Assembly: GCA_025350445.1 (NCBI GenBank)
Contig: JANXXV010000907.1
Span: 1-9,431 of the forward strand
Direction: 5' to 3'
Origin: Bryobacteraceae bacterium
GTDB lineage: Bacteria > Acidobacteriota > Terriglobia > Bryobacterales > Bryobacteraceae
Length of the DNA stretch: 9,431 bases
Below the pieces are notes generated by a model. The model worked only from the letters and a program-made list of their open reading frames with translations, ran no database searches and was not told the origin of the DNA. The translations under genes were made by a program, and so were the position numbers. Below, piece after piece: positions 1 through 6,323 of this stretch. Within the stretch, counting starts at the first letter, position 1; each line of letters begins with the position of its first letter.

Positions 1-578
1 GGGCACACCAGGTAGCTCATATTCTCCACGATGCCGAGGATCGGCACCTTGACCTGGGTGAACATGTGCACAGCCTTTCGCGCATCTTCGAGCGAAACAT
101 CGGAAGGCGTCGTCACCACCACGGCTCCCGTGACCGGCGTCGTTTGAATCAATGTCAACTGCACATCGCCCGTACCTGGCGGCAGATCGATCACCAGATA
201 ATCCAGATCGCCCCAGTCCACACCGCGCAAGAATTGTTGGATCACGCTGTTCAACATCGGGCCGCGCCACACCAGCGGCTTGTCGCCGGGGTTCAGAAAG
301 CCCATAGACATCAGCTTCAGCCCATACTGTTCCAGCGGGCGGATGCGCTCGCCGGCAGCTTGCGGCTGGTCGCGAATCCCCATCATCAGCGGGACGTTCG
401 GTCCATATACATCGGCGTCGAGCAACCCGGTCTTGAAGCCGAGATGAGCCAGCGCCAGCGCCAGATTGACGGCAACGGTGGTCTTGCCTACTCCGCCCTT
501 ACCGGAACCGACTGCGATCAGATTACGAACTCCGGGGATTGGCAGCTTCGGCTGCTCACCACCCATGTTAGGACCCAT
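1..578 (-). CDS. mrp: Mrp/ApbC/NBP35-type Fe-S carrier ATPase (partial, C-terminus off the left edge)
   Basis: P-loop ATPase of the MinD/Mrp group. Family members are thought to bind and deliver iron-sulfur clusters to apoproteins in the cytoplasm. Translating the minus strand gives 192 complete residues. They include the deviant Walker A GSGKGGVGKTT at residues 24-34, DADVYGPN at 54-61, and the Walker B-like DLPPGTGD at 131-138. The visible part ends at YLVC, the first Cys of the family's CPxC cluster-binding motif, so the second Cys lies outside the window. I chose the ATG at 578; the ATG at 566 is also possible. Neither has a clear Shine-Dalgarno sequence, and the frame stays open upstream into the preceding gene, so the start is uncertain. 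There is no room for an N-terminal DUF59 (MIP18-like) domain, so this is the short form. It follows the hydrolase gene by 20 bases, probably in one operon. Family assignment is very secure; the exact client proteins cannot be told. Confidence 0.95.
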   Translation of the reverse strand, partial: MGPNMGGEQPKLPIPGVRNLIAVGSGKGGVGKTTVAVNLALALAHLGFKTGLLDADVYGPNVPLMMGIRDQPQAAGERIRPLEQYGLKLMSMGFLNPGDKPLVWRGPMLNSVIQQFLRGVDWGDLDYLVIDLPPGTGDVQLTLIQTTPVTGAVVVTTPSDVSLEDARKAVHMFTQVKVPILGIVENMSYLVC

Positions 579-598
579 GGATCGATGGTAACACCGGG

Positions 599-2569
599 CT
601 ATCTCGGCGCCGCGAAATAGTCCCACTGCCGCTGCGCGTGTTCATTGAGCATTGGCAGATCCGCTTCCAACACATAGCCTTCCTGAGCCAGCGATTTGCC
701 TGCGGCGGCAATTTTGCCGAGGTAATCCTGTTTGTCGCGGTAGCGTTCTTCCAGCGACGGCCGCGGGTCCTTGGATTTCAATCTCTCGGTCTTCGTCTGA
801 GCGAACGGTACGAATGAACCAATAAACGCGATCATCTCATTGGGCGCACCCAGATTGGGGGCACGCTGATTCCAGCCGGTATACGTACCGAGTGGAACCT
901 GCACTTCGGGTAGCCGGATGCCGGCGATTTCGTTGCCGTCCGCATCCACCTGCGGCACCATCACCGGGAAGGGCTTGCCAAGCGCCGGCGGTTCGACGGC
1001 GGCAACTCCGGTGGTTCGAAACTCAGGGCCGAAATCCAGATGATAGGCGCCGTGGGCCCGATACGGAACTTCGATGCCGATCTTCGGGAACGCCAATTGG
1101 TTCAGCGGCACCAACTGTTTATTGGCTATCAGAGGATAGCGTGATGGCGGAGGCTCCTTGTTGTCCTTCACCCACGCCTGCAGGGCGGCCAGCAGTCCGC
1201 GCATTTGATAGCGGTAATCCAGCGGATCGCTCAGATTGCGCGTGTTGGTGCGTTTCGGCGGGAACGAGCCCGGGCCGTGCTGCGCGGCGGTGTTGTAGTA
1301 AACGCGCGTATCCTTGCCCAGCGGCGCGTCCGCTTTTCCGTCGGGCGTGATGTGGATTAATGCAGCCGCGCGCCCCCAGTATTCGAAGGAACCGTTGCTG
1401 AGGAAAAGCTTGGGGACTACGTTCGCCGCGGTGGCGCGCGCGAGAATGCCGTCAGTCACGCCGTTGTCTGTCTCATCCAGATCGGTGAACGGGAACATGT
1501 CCACGGGGTAGAAAAAATTGGTGAACGGCTGGCCGTCGCGGGATGGCTGCGCGAAGCGTTGGTTGAAGGCGCCGCGGCCGGCGCCGCCGACGTGCGGCCA
1601 GAGGGCATCGAAGGTGCGCCGGTTCTTCTCGTCCGCATTGAAGCCGTCGTAAAGGAACGTTCGCAGGAAGCGTCCGCTTTGCGATGTTCCGAATCCGATG
1701 GCGCGCTTGATGAACCGGTGTTGATCGGCCAGCAGCGTATCGACGGCGCCGTATTTCAAGAACGAAATCAGGTCGCGAATTCCTGCCGGGCCCAGGCCGG
1801 CGATGGGCGAATCCTGTGACTTGTAAACCAGCTCGTAGACCTTGCCGAGTTCGAAACCATTCGGCACGGAGAGATGGGTGGAGTCGGTGAAGTTCCATTT
1901 GTCACGGGCAACCACGCGGCGGGCGCCTTCGTTGGTATCGCGCACGGTGAGTTGAATGGTGGGGTCGTTCCTGTCCATGACCGGAAAGGCGGCGTGGATG
2001 CGGTCGGCCAGCAGCCAACTGTCGGCCTTGTGATCGGGCACGAACTCGGCACGGACCAGGCCGGGTACATTCTTCGCCACCGGGACATAGTTGCGCATGA
2101 GTTGGGGCGATGCTATTACATCGAACTGCCACCCCAGCCACACCAGCGTGTAGCCTTCCTGCAGCAACAGCCGATCCCCTAACTCCTCTTCCGAGCGCGG
2201 ATCGGTGGATGCCTTGGCGCGGTTGAACATGCTCAACATGCCTTTGCCGCCACGGTTTGAAACTTCAAACAGCACGGTGCCGTTGCCCTTGGCGGGGTCG
2301 CGCGGCTTTAAGACGTAGAGGTCGGCCGAGAACTCCACCATGCCGTCCGCGTTCGTCGGCGCCCGATCGATATCGCGAATGATACGGTTGGCGGGCAGCT
2401 TCGGGTCAACCACGAAATACGCCTTGCCAATGATGCGCTCATAGGGGCCGGCGCTGCCAAACGAAGCGCCGCCGAGCACGTCCGACCGTTCGCCGGCGTC
2501 AATGTGATGGAGGGCAGCGTGGCATACGCCGCTGCCGAGGAGTCCGGCGAGAAGCCAAAGTTTCCGCAT
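599..2569 (-). CDS. Secreted alpha/beta hydrolase domain protein (Abhydrolase_10-like)
   Basis: A 656-residue protein resembling the large alpha/beta hydrolase domain proteins common in acidobacteria and some proteobacteria, whose substrates are mostly unknown. A Sec signal peptide is visible: MRK, a hydrophobic stretch to about residue 14, and a likely cut after CHA18. The preceding Cys is not in a lipobox, so a lipoprotein is unlikely. The probable nucleophile elbow is GFGTSQSGR at residues 292-300, with Ser296 the best candidate; the motif reads GxSxS instead of the classical GxSxG. Candidate partners are Glu396 in SNGSFEYWGR and His431 in TAAQHGPG; these two are inferred from position and local conservation-like context, not proven. 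It is probably a periplasmic esterase-like enzyme. It starts 21 bases after the tsaD stop and ends 20 bases before mrp, so it is likely co-transcribed with both, though no functional link is evident. No strong ribosome binding site precedes the ATG. Confidence 0.88.
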   Translation of the reverse strand: MRKLWLLAGLLGSGVCHAALHHIDAGERSDVLGGASFGSAGPYERIIGKAYFVVDPKLPANRIIRDIDRAPTNADGMVEFSADLYVLKPRDPAKGNGTVLFEVSNRGGKGMLSMFNRAKASTDPRSEEELGDRLLLQEGYTLVWLGWQFDVIASPQLMRNYVPVAKNVPGLVRAEFVPDHKADSWLLADRIHAAFPVMDRNDPTIQLTVRDTNEGARRVVARDKWNFTDSTHLSVPNGFELGKVYELVYKSQDSPIAGLGPAGIRDLISFLKYGAVDTLLADQHRFIKRAIGFGTSQSGRFLRTFLYDGFNADEKNRRTFDALWPHVGGAGRGAFNQRFAQPSRDGQPFTNFFYPVDMFPFTDLDETDNGVTDGILARATAANVVPKLFLSNGSFEYWGRAAALIHITPDGKADAPLGKDTRVYYNTAAQHGPGSFPPKRTNTRNLSDPLDYRYQMRGLLAALQAWVKDNKEPPPSRYPLIANKQLVPLNQLAFPKIGIEVPYRAHGAYHLDFGPEFRTTGVAAVEPPALGKPFPVMVPQVDADGNEIAGIRLPEVQVPLGTYTGWNQRAPNLGAPNEMIAFIGSFVPFAQTKTERLKSKDPRPSLEERYRDKQDYLGKIAAAGKSLAQEGYVLEADLPMLNEHAQRQWDYFAAPR

Positions 2570-2590
2570 GCACTTATTAGATTGCGTTCG

Positions 2591-3670
2591 CTAGGCGAGA
2601 GTCAAATTCGCGCGCGCGGCCAGCGTGAAGTCCGCGAAGTCCCGGCGCTCGAATTTTGGGAATGCGGCCGCGCCGATCATGGCGGCGTTGTCCGTGGAGA
2701 GGCCGGGTGTAGGGAACAACGTGCGGGCGGGGAGGCGGTGCTTTCGCGCGGTGGCACGGAGGCCTTCATTGCAGGCTACGCCTCCCGAGACGATGATGGT
2801 CCGGGCGCCTATCTCTAGCGCGCTGGATTCCATTCGTTTCATCAGCTCGGTGATGACGGTCTTTTGAAACGACGCGAGCAGATCGAGCGTGGTCCGCGGC
2901 GTCAAGGCCAGCCATTGTTCCACCGATGGGGTTCCACATTCGCGGAACAGCGCTTTGCGTTGCTGGATCTCGGCGTCCATGTCGCGGGCTTCGTACCAAC
3001 GGAGCACCGCTGTTTTCAGCCCGCTGAAACTGAAATCCGTGGCGTTGCCTTTCATCTTCGTGATGGTGAACCGGACCGCGCCGGGATTTCCAAACGGAGC
3101 TAGTTTGTCGATCACCGGGCCGCCGGGATAGCCGAAGCCAAGCAGCTTGGCGACCTTGTCGAAGGCTTCGCCCGCGGCATCGTCGCGCGTTTTGCCGAGC
3201 AGCCGGTAGCGGAAGCGTTCCAGCACTTCAAACAGATGCGTATGGCCGCCGCTGACCACTAGCGCGAGTGCCGGAAATTCCACCGGTTCGCCGCTCTGGC
3301 GCGCCTCAAGCACCACCGCGTGAATATGGCCCTCGATATGGTTTACACCGATCAGGGGCAGGGCGCGCGCAAAGCACAGCGCCTTCGCGTAGGTGATGCC
3401 GACTAGAAGCGATCCAACGAGCCCTGGGCCCTCTGTCACTGCGATTGCGCTTAGCTCTGTCATGCCCGTTCCCGCTTGTTCCAGAGCCTCCCGGACTACC
3501 GGAACGATGGCGCGCAGATGCTCCCGCGAGGCGAGTTCCGGCACCACGCCGCCGTATTTACCATGGGTGGAAAGTTGCGACGCGACTATTGACGAAAGCA
3601 CGCGGGCGCCATCTTCCACTACAGCGGCCGCAGTCTCATCACACGACGACTCGATTGCCAAAATGCGCAT
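2591..3670 (-). CDS. tsaD: tRNA threonylcarbamoyladenosine transferase TsaD
   Basis: Transfers the threonylcarbamoyl group from threonylcarbamoyl-AMP to A37 of ANN-decoding tRNAs, giving t6A, in a cytoplasmic complex with TsaB and TsaE. The 359-residue product begins [13 protein letters not shown], the classical start of the ASKHA-fold family. Metal ligands are visible as His111 and His115 in HIEGH and Asp327 in STDNAAM. Nucleotide-site motifs include SGGHTH at 140-145, [12 protein letters not shown] at 167-178 and SGGVACNEG at 295-303. It is slightly longer than usual (about 340), mainly through a segment around residues 230-260. The frame is open to an ATG at 3730, but that start would add 20 residues unlike the family and run into queA, so I chose 3670. 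No Shine-Dalgarno is visible. It is the first gene of the leftward operon with the hydrolase and mrp, and divergent from queA. tsaB and tsaE are not in the window. Confidence 0.97.
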   Translation of the reverse strand: MRILAIESSCDETAAAVVEDGARVLSSIVASQLSTHGKYGGVVPELASREHLRAIVPVVREALEQAGTGMTELSAIAVTEGPGLVGSLLVGITYAKALCFARALPLIGVNHIEGHIHAVVLEARQSGEPVEFPALALVVSGGHTHLFEVLERFRYRLLGKTRDDAAGEAFDKVAKLLGFGYPGGPVIDKLAPFGNPGAVRFTITKMKGNATDFSFSGLKTAVLRWYEARDMDAEIQQRKALFRECGTPSVEQWLALTPRTTLDLLASFQKTVITELMKRMESSALEIGARTIIVSGGVACNEGLRATARKHRLPARTLFPTPGLSTDNAAMIGAAAFPKFERRDFADFTLAARANLTLA

Positions 3671-3703
3671 TGTCAGGGGGTACGTTGCTATTCTAACTGC
3701 TGC
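3671..3703. promoter_or_regulatory. 33-base divergent control region between tsaD and queA
   Basis: The two start codons point away from each other across only 33 bases, so promoter elements must lie here or inside the coding regions. A TAGAAT hexamer on the minus strand (3695-3690) matches the -10 consensus at 4 of 6 positions and could give tsaD a leader of roughly a dozen bases. On the plus strand the overlapping TATTCT (3689-3694) is also a 4 of 6 match for queA. A TTGTCA at 3670-3675 resembles a -35 box but is spaced too closely to TATTCT. The assignment is only suggestive. Neither gene has a clear Shine-Dalgarno, so very short or leaderless transcripts are possible. Confidence 0.3.
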
Positions 3704-4714
3704 GTGCGTGTTGATGAGTTTGACTACCATTTACCGGAAGAACTGATTGCCCAACAACCCTTGGCGGACCGGGCCGCTTCGCGAATGCTGGTGCTTTATC
3801 GGAAGGAACAGCGCTGGGAGGACCGCGAGTTCCGCGACTTTCCGCAATGGATTCGCCCGGACGATTGCCTGATTCTGAATGACACGCGGGTCTTTCCTTC
3901 GCGGTTGTACGGCCATCGCACATCGGGGACGGCGGCGGTGGAAGTGTTTCTGCTGCGGCCGCTGAGTGAGGACCGAATGACGTGGGAGGCGCTGGTGCGT
4001 CCGGGCCGAAAAGTGCCGGTAGGCGAGAAGATTCGATTTGCGGAATCGCTGGAGGCGGAAGTTCTGACCCGCGGCGATCACGGACAGCGCACGCTTCGAT
4101 TCTCCGGTGCCGGCGATATTTACGGGGCGCTCGCCAGGATCGGGCACGTGCCGCTGCCGCCGTACATCCGCCGTCCAGACACGCAGGACGACCGGGAGCG
4201 CTACCAGACCGTATTCGCGCGCGAGATTGGTTCCGTGGCCGCGCCTACCGCCGGCCTGCATTTTACGCCCGGGATCCTGACGCAGTGCGAACAGGCCGGC
4301 GCGGCAGTGGCGCATGTCACGCTGCATGTCGGTCTGGGGACGTTTCAACCGCTGGCCGCGGAAGAATTGAGCGACGTCCATCTGCACTCCGAGCAGTTTG
4401 AGGTTACGGTGGAAAGCCTCGCGCGAGTTGAGAAGGCCCGGCGCCGGATCGCCGTGGGAACCACCAGCGTGCGGGCCATTGAGAGTGCCGCGAAGTGCGG
4501 AGCGGGAACCGGGGAAACAGACATCTTCATCTCTCCGGGTTACGAATTCCAATACATAGACGCGTTGCTGACCAACTTCCATTTGCCGAAATCGAGCCTG
4601 TTAATGCTGGTTTGCGCGCTGGCGGGGAAGGACTTCACGATGGCGGCCTACGCGCACGCGGTGAAGCAGCGTTATCGCTTTTTCTCGTACGGAGACTGTA
4701 TGCTGGTGATTTAG
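3704..4714 (+). CDS. queA: S-adenosylmethionine:tRNA ribosyltransferase-isomerase QueA
   Basis: Moves the ribosyl part of S-adenosylmethionine onto preQ1 at position 34 of GUN-anticodon tRNAs, forming epoxyqueuosine, the next-to-last step of queuosine synthesis. The 336-residue length is within the family range. Family motifs run in order: [14 protein letters not shown] near the N-terminus, [13 protein letters not shown] at 56-68, [13 protein letters not shown] at 176-188, [10 protein letters not shown] at 208-217, [10 protein letters not shown] at 252-261, and [17 protein letters not shown] near 290-306. It starts with GTG at 3704, giving the typical MRVDEFDY beginning; there is no in-frame ATG nearby and no clear ribosome binding site. 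It is divergent from tsaD, and its 3' end faces the anti-sigma gene across a region full of inverted repeats. tgt, which normally acts before it, is not in the window. Confidence 0.97.
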   Translation: MRVDEFDYHLPEELIAQQPLADRAASRMLVLYRKEQRWEDREFRDFPQWIRPDDCLILNDTRVFPSRLYGHRTSGTAAVEVFLLRPLSEDRMTWEALVRPGRKVPVGEKIRFAESLEAEVLTRGDHGQRTLRFSGAGDIYGALARIGHVPLPPYIRRPDTQDDRERYQTVFAREIGSVAAPTAGLHFTPGILTQCEQAGAAVAHVTLHVGLGTFQPLAAEELSDVHLHSEQFEVTVESLARVEKARRRIAVGTTSVRAIESAAKCGAGTGETDIFISPGYEFQYIDALLTNFHLPKSSLLMLVCALAGKDFTMAAYAHAVKQRYRFFSYGDCMLVI

Positions 4715-4724
4715 CGCGGCGGCT

Positions 4725-4755
4725 CTAGTGTAGTGTCCAAGAAATAGCTGGACAG
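4725..4755 (+). repeat. Left 31-base terminal inverted repeat
   Basis: It begins CTAGTGTAGTGTCC and ends TAGCTGGACAG. It pairs with 4901-4931 in inverted orientation with a single mismatch. Identity stops abruptly on both sides, which marks the element boundaries. Confidence 0.85.
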
Positions 4756-4837
4756 ATCGAATACTGCGGTTCCGCGCAAAATCTGCGTTAACCGGCGTCG
4801 ATCGGGAGCTAATACCGGGCGGCGCATAATTATTGGC

Positions 4838-4864
4838 CGCGGATGGACGCCGATAAACGCGGAT
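4838..4864 (+). repeat. Three heptamers at 10-base spacing inside the MITE-like element
   Basis: CGCGGAT at 4838-4844, CGCCGAT at 4848-4854 and CGCGGAT at 4858-4864 are spaced exactly ten bases apart, about one helical turn. The intervening triplets are GGA-like or AAA-like (GGA, AAA). From memory, similar phrases are scattered through GC-rich acidobacterial and planctomycete genomes, but this could not be checked. It may be an older repeat captured inside the element. Confidence 0.5.
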
Positions 4865-4900
4865 TTTGGGGTGAGCCCCTCGGGTGAGATACGACTTGGC

Positions 4901-4931
4901 CTGTCCAGCTATTTCTTGGATACTACACTAG
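4901..4931 (-). repeat. Right 31-base terminal inverted repeat
   Basis: Inverted partner of 4725-4755, with one mismatch. Its outermost CTAG (4928-4931) is also the first CTAG of the next element, so the two elements abut or share a target site. Confidence 0.85.
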
Positions 4932-5040
4932 TGTCCTGTCCCCCGGAAGAGTCGACGACGGGCGAGCGCGCAGACAAGGTGTCTGCCCCACCTTCCGCCC
5001 GGTAGCATGTTGTAAAGAATTAGCCGGAACAGCACTCTAG
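4928..5040. mobile_element. Second short palindromic element, abutting the first
   Basis: The left end reads CTAGTGTCCTGTCCC (4928-4942) and the reverse complement of the right end reads CTAGAGTGCTGTTCC (5040-5026), matching at 12 of 15 positions. Both ends also resemble the ends of the first element, giving a loose common pattern of CTAG, GT, TGT and C at matching positions. The 113 bases are non-coding apart from the last few bases, and contain nested stems (see the hairpin entry). The CTAG at 5037-5040 contains the stop codon of the anti-sigma gene read on the minus strand. It may be a decayed non-autonomous element or a REP-like palindromic unit; the end similarity is modest, so the call is tentative. 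Confidence 0.45.
4959..5001. other. Nested and alternative hairpins between convergent genes
   Basis: An inner perfect stem pairs GCAGACA (4970-4976) with TGTCTGC (4980-4986) around an AGG loop. It is enclosed by CGGGCG (4959-4964) pairing with CGCCCG (4996-5001). A competing stem pairs AAGGTG (4976-4981) with CACCTT (4989-4994) around a 7-base loop and cannot form together with the inner stem. No T-run follows on either strand, so this is not a classical intrinsic terminator. Its place between the ends of queA and the anti-sigma gene suggests it could still slow or end transcription from both directions. Confidence 0.4.
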
Positions 5041-5735
5041 TCCGACAATGCGGCGACGATCACCGGCGTGGACGTAGGCGCCGCCGAGCCCGCTTCCGGC
5101 TCCAGCGTGACCGCGACGGCCCCGAGATTGGCCACATCTACCGGACCGGCGGAAACATACATGGCAGCGCCCCGTGCATCGGATTGAAACAGGCCGGACG
5201 GCTTCGGCGATCCACCTTTCGGAATCACCCACAACTCATAAGTCTTGCCGGCGGGGGCTTGCGGCAGATTGCTGGCCAGCAGCATTACGCCGTGCTTTGC
5301 ATTTACCAACACGCGGCCTTGCGGCGGCACGGGAGCGCTGTTTCCGAAGACGATCTGGCGCGTCTCGGGTTCGTTCAAAATCGCGAGCGTTCGCAGTGCT
5401 TCGGCGGTGTACGTGGTCTTCCGGCTGTTCTCGAAGCCGAGCCATATCACCGAAACTGCCAACGCCGCCATCGCCGTGGCCCAGATGGCGCGCCATCCCC
5501 AATTCGCCGATTGGACGCCCACCGAAGACAGCACCCGCTTGCGGAGTCCGCGCGGCACTTGCACGTCCGGCGCGAGTTGCATGATCATCAAGTTAGTCAG
5601 CAGCGCTTTGCCTATCCCGGCACGGCAATGAGCGCAACCTTGACGCAAGTGATTCTCGATTTCCCATCGTTCCGGGACTTCTGAGAGGCCAAGAGCATGC
5701 AGTTCGTATTCGTCCTTTAATTGCTCACAGGTCAT
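5037..5735 (-). CDS. Zinc-type anti-sigma factor, RskA-like, membrane bound
   Basis: A 232-residue single-pass membrane protein expected to hold the ECF sigma factor encoded just upstream. The N-terminal cytoplasmic domain carries a zinc-binding anti-sigma signature, His29, Cys34 and Cys37 (HLRQGCAHC). The spacing is Hx4Cx2C where Hx3Cx2C is the usual form. One transmembrane segment is seen at about residues 81-100 (WRAIWATAMAALAVSVIWLG). The remaining 130 residues form an extracytoplasmic domain resembling the RskA C-terminal domain, with KTYELWVIPKGGSPKPSGLF and AVTLEPEAGSAAPT being typical. The start at 5735 was chosen because its ATG overlaps the TGA of the sigma gene (ATGA), implying translational coupling; a longer frame to 5792 would add 19 residues, Arg-rich and unlike the family. 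The stop codon lies in the terminal CTAG of a repeat element. The signal sensed is unknown. Confidence 0.92.
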   Translation of the reverse strand: MTCEQLKDEYELHALGLSEVPERWEIENHLRQGCAHCRAGIGKALLTNLMIMQLAPDVQVPRGLRKRVLSSVGVQSANWGWRAIWATAMAALAVSVIWLGFENSRKTTYTAEALRTLAILNEPETRQIVFGNSAPVPPQGRVLVNAKHGVMLLASNLPQAPAGKTYELWVIPKGGSPKPSGLFQSDARGAAMYVSAGPVDVANLGAVAVTLEPEAGSAAPTSTPVIVAALSD

Positions 5736-6322
5736 ATGGCTAAGGCCTCGCCTAAATCTTCGCGCAGCGCCTTTAGTGCGCCGCGCACCCATGTCTTAAT
5801 GGTCCCGAGCGGCTGCTTCATGCGGTCCGCCATTTCGCTTTGGGACAACCCTTCGTAATACGCTAGCTCGATAACCAGCCTCTGGTTCGGGGTCAGTTTC
5901 TCAAAAGAGGTCTTCAGCCGCCGCGCGCGGTCGGAATTTAGCACCTCGGTCTCCAGGTTCGAGAACAGCGACGGGTGTTCGTTCGCATCGAGCTCGAAAG
6001 CATTTTGCGCCATGCGTCCGTCCACCGAACGAAGATAGTCGATCGCCCGATTGCGCGCCACGGTCAACACCCACGGACCCAGTGCTCCCTTTTCATGATC
6101 GAAGGCTTGCATCCGGTTCCACACGCGGAGAAACGTCTCTTGAACCAAGTCTTCGGCTGTGCCCGTGTCGCGGACAATACGATAGATCAACACGTAGGTG
6201 ACGCGGCCGTAGCGGTCATACAAATCGGCCATTGCCTGCGGCTCGCGGCGTTTCAGGCGTTCCGCTAAGTCGCGGTCCCCTTCTGCGTGAATCGCCGCGA
6301 ACAGAAGCGGAAAAAAGAACAT
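5732..6322 (-). CDS. ECF (sigma-70 family group 4) RNA polymerase sigma factor, SigK-like
   Basis: A 196-residue sigma factor with only regions 2 and 4, as in extracytoplasmic-function sigma factors. Region 2 spans about residues 34-98 and includes LYDRYG, the core-binding AEDLVQETFLRVWN at 56-69, and WVLTVARNRAIDYLR for -10 recognition. Region 4 covers about 135-190, with the helix-turn-helix LSQSEMADRMKQPLGTIKTWV at 159-179. The nearest recognisable relatives are SigK-type factors paired with RskA anti-sigma proteins. The start at 6322 gives an unusual hydrophobic opening, MFFFPLLFAAIHA, before the normal GDRDLAERL; no other in-frame ATG precedes region 2, so I kept it, though a non-ATG start downstream is possible. 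It begins one base after the DUF1501 stop and overlaps the anti-sigma start by four bases, so it should be co-transcribed with both. Its target promoters are not identifiable here. Confidence 0.95.
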   Translation of the reverse strand: MFFFPLLFAAIHAEGDRDLAERLKRREPQAMADLYDRYGRVTYVLIYRIVRDTGTAEDLVQETFLRVWNRMQAFDHEKGALGPWVLTVARNRAIDYLRSVDGRMAQNAFELDANEHPSLFSNLETEVLNSDRARRLKTSFEKLTPNQRLVIELAYYEGLSQSEMADRMKQPLGTIKTWVRGALKALREDLGEALAI

Positions 6323-6323
6323 A

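Larger units (their letters stand above)
4725..4931. mobile_element. MITE-like element with 31-base terminal inverted repeats
   Basis: The sequence at 4725-4755 and the reverse complement of 4901-4931 match at 30 of 31 positions; the one difference is G at 4735 against A in the other copy. The ends read CTAGTGTAGTGTCC and CTAGTGTAGTATCC. The 145-base interior has no convincing reading frame, so the element cannot encode a transposase and would need one supplied in trans. A TA lies just inside each outer edge, with the remaining ends starting GTGTAGT, which would fit TA-target duplication as in IS630/Tc1-mariner elements; the superfamily is an inference. Together with the neighbouring element it fills almost the whole gene-free stretch between queA and the anti-sigma gene, starting 10 bases after the queA stop. 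The long inverted ends could also fold in RNA and help end transcription from either side. I cannot tell whether copies exist elsewhere in the genome. Confidence 0.72.

Noticed and set aside
66..620. Plus-strand open frame of 184 codons
   Set aside because: It lies antisense to the clear mrp reading frame, is rich in His, Arg and Gln, and matches no family pattern.
3671..3730. Longer tsaD start at 3730
   Set aside because: It would add 20 residues before the canonical [13 protein letters not shown] and overlap the queA coding region.
3731..4582. Minus-strand open frame of 283 codons
   Set aside because: Antisense shadow of queA, produced by high GC content; it has no recognisable motifs.
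4725..4931. The 31-base inverted repeats as a simple intrinsic terminator
   Set aside because: The arms are 145 bases apart and no T-run follows; a mobile element explains the long near-perfect ends better, though folding may still affect transcription.
4725..5040. CRISPR array
   Set aside because: The repeats are inverted pairs and not regularly spaced direct repeats of 25-40 bases, and there are no cas genes nearby.
5736..5792. Longer anti-sigma start at 5792
   Set aside because: The added residues are an Arg-rich out-of-frame reading of the sigma gene end; the ATGA overlap at 5735 is the better start.
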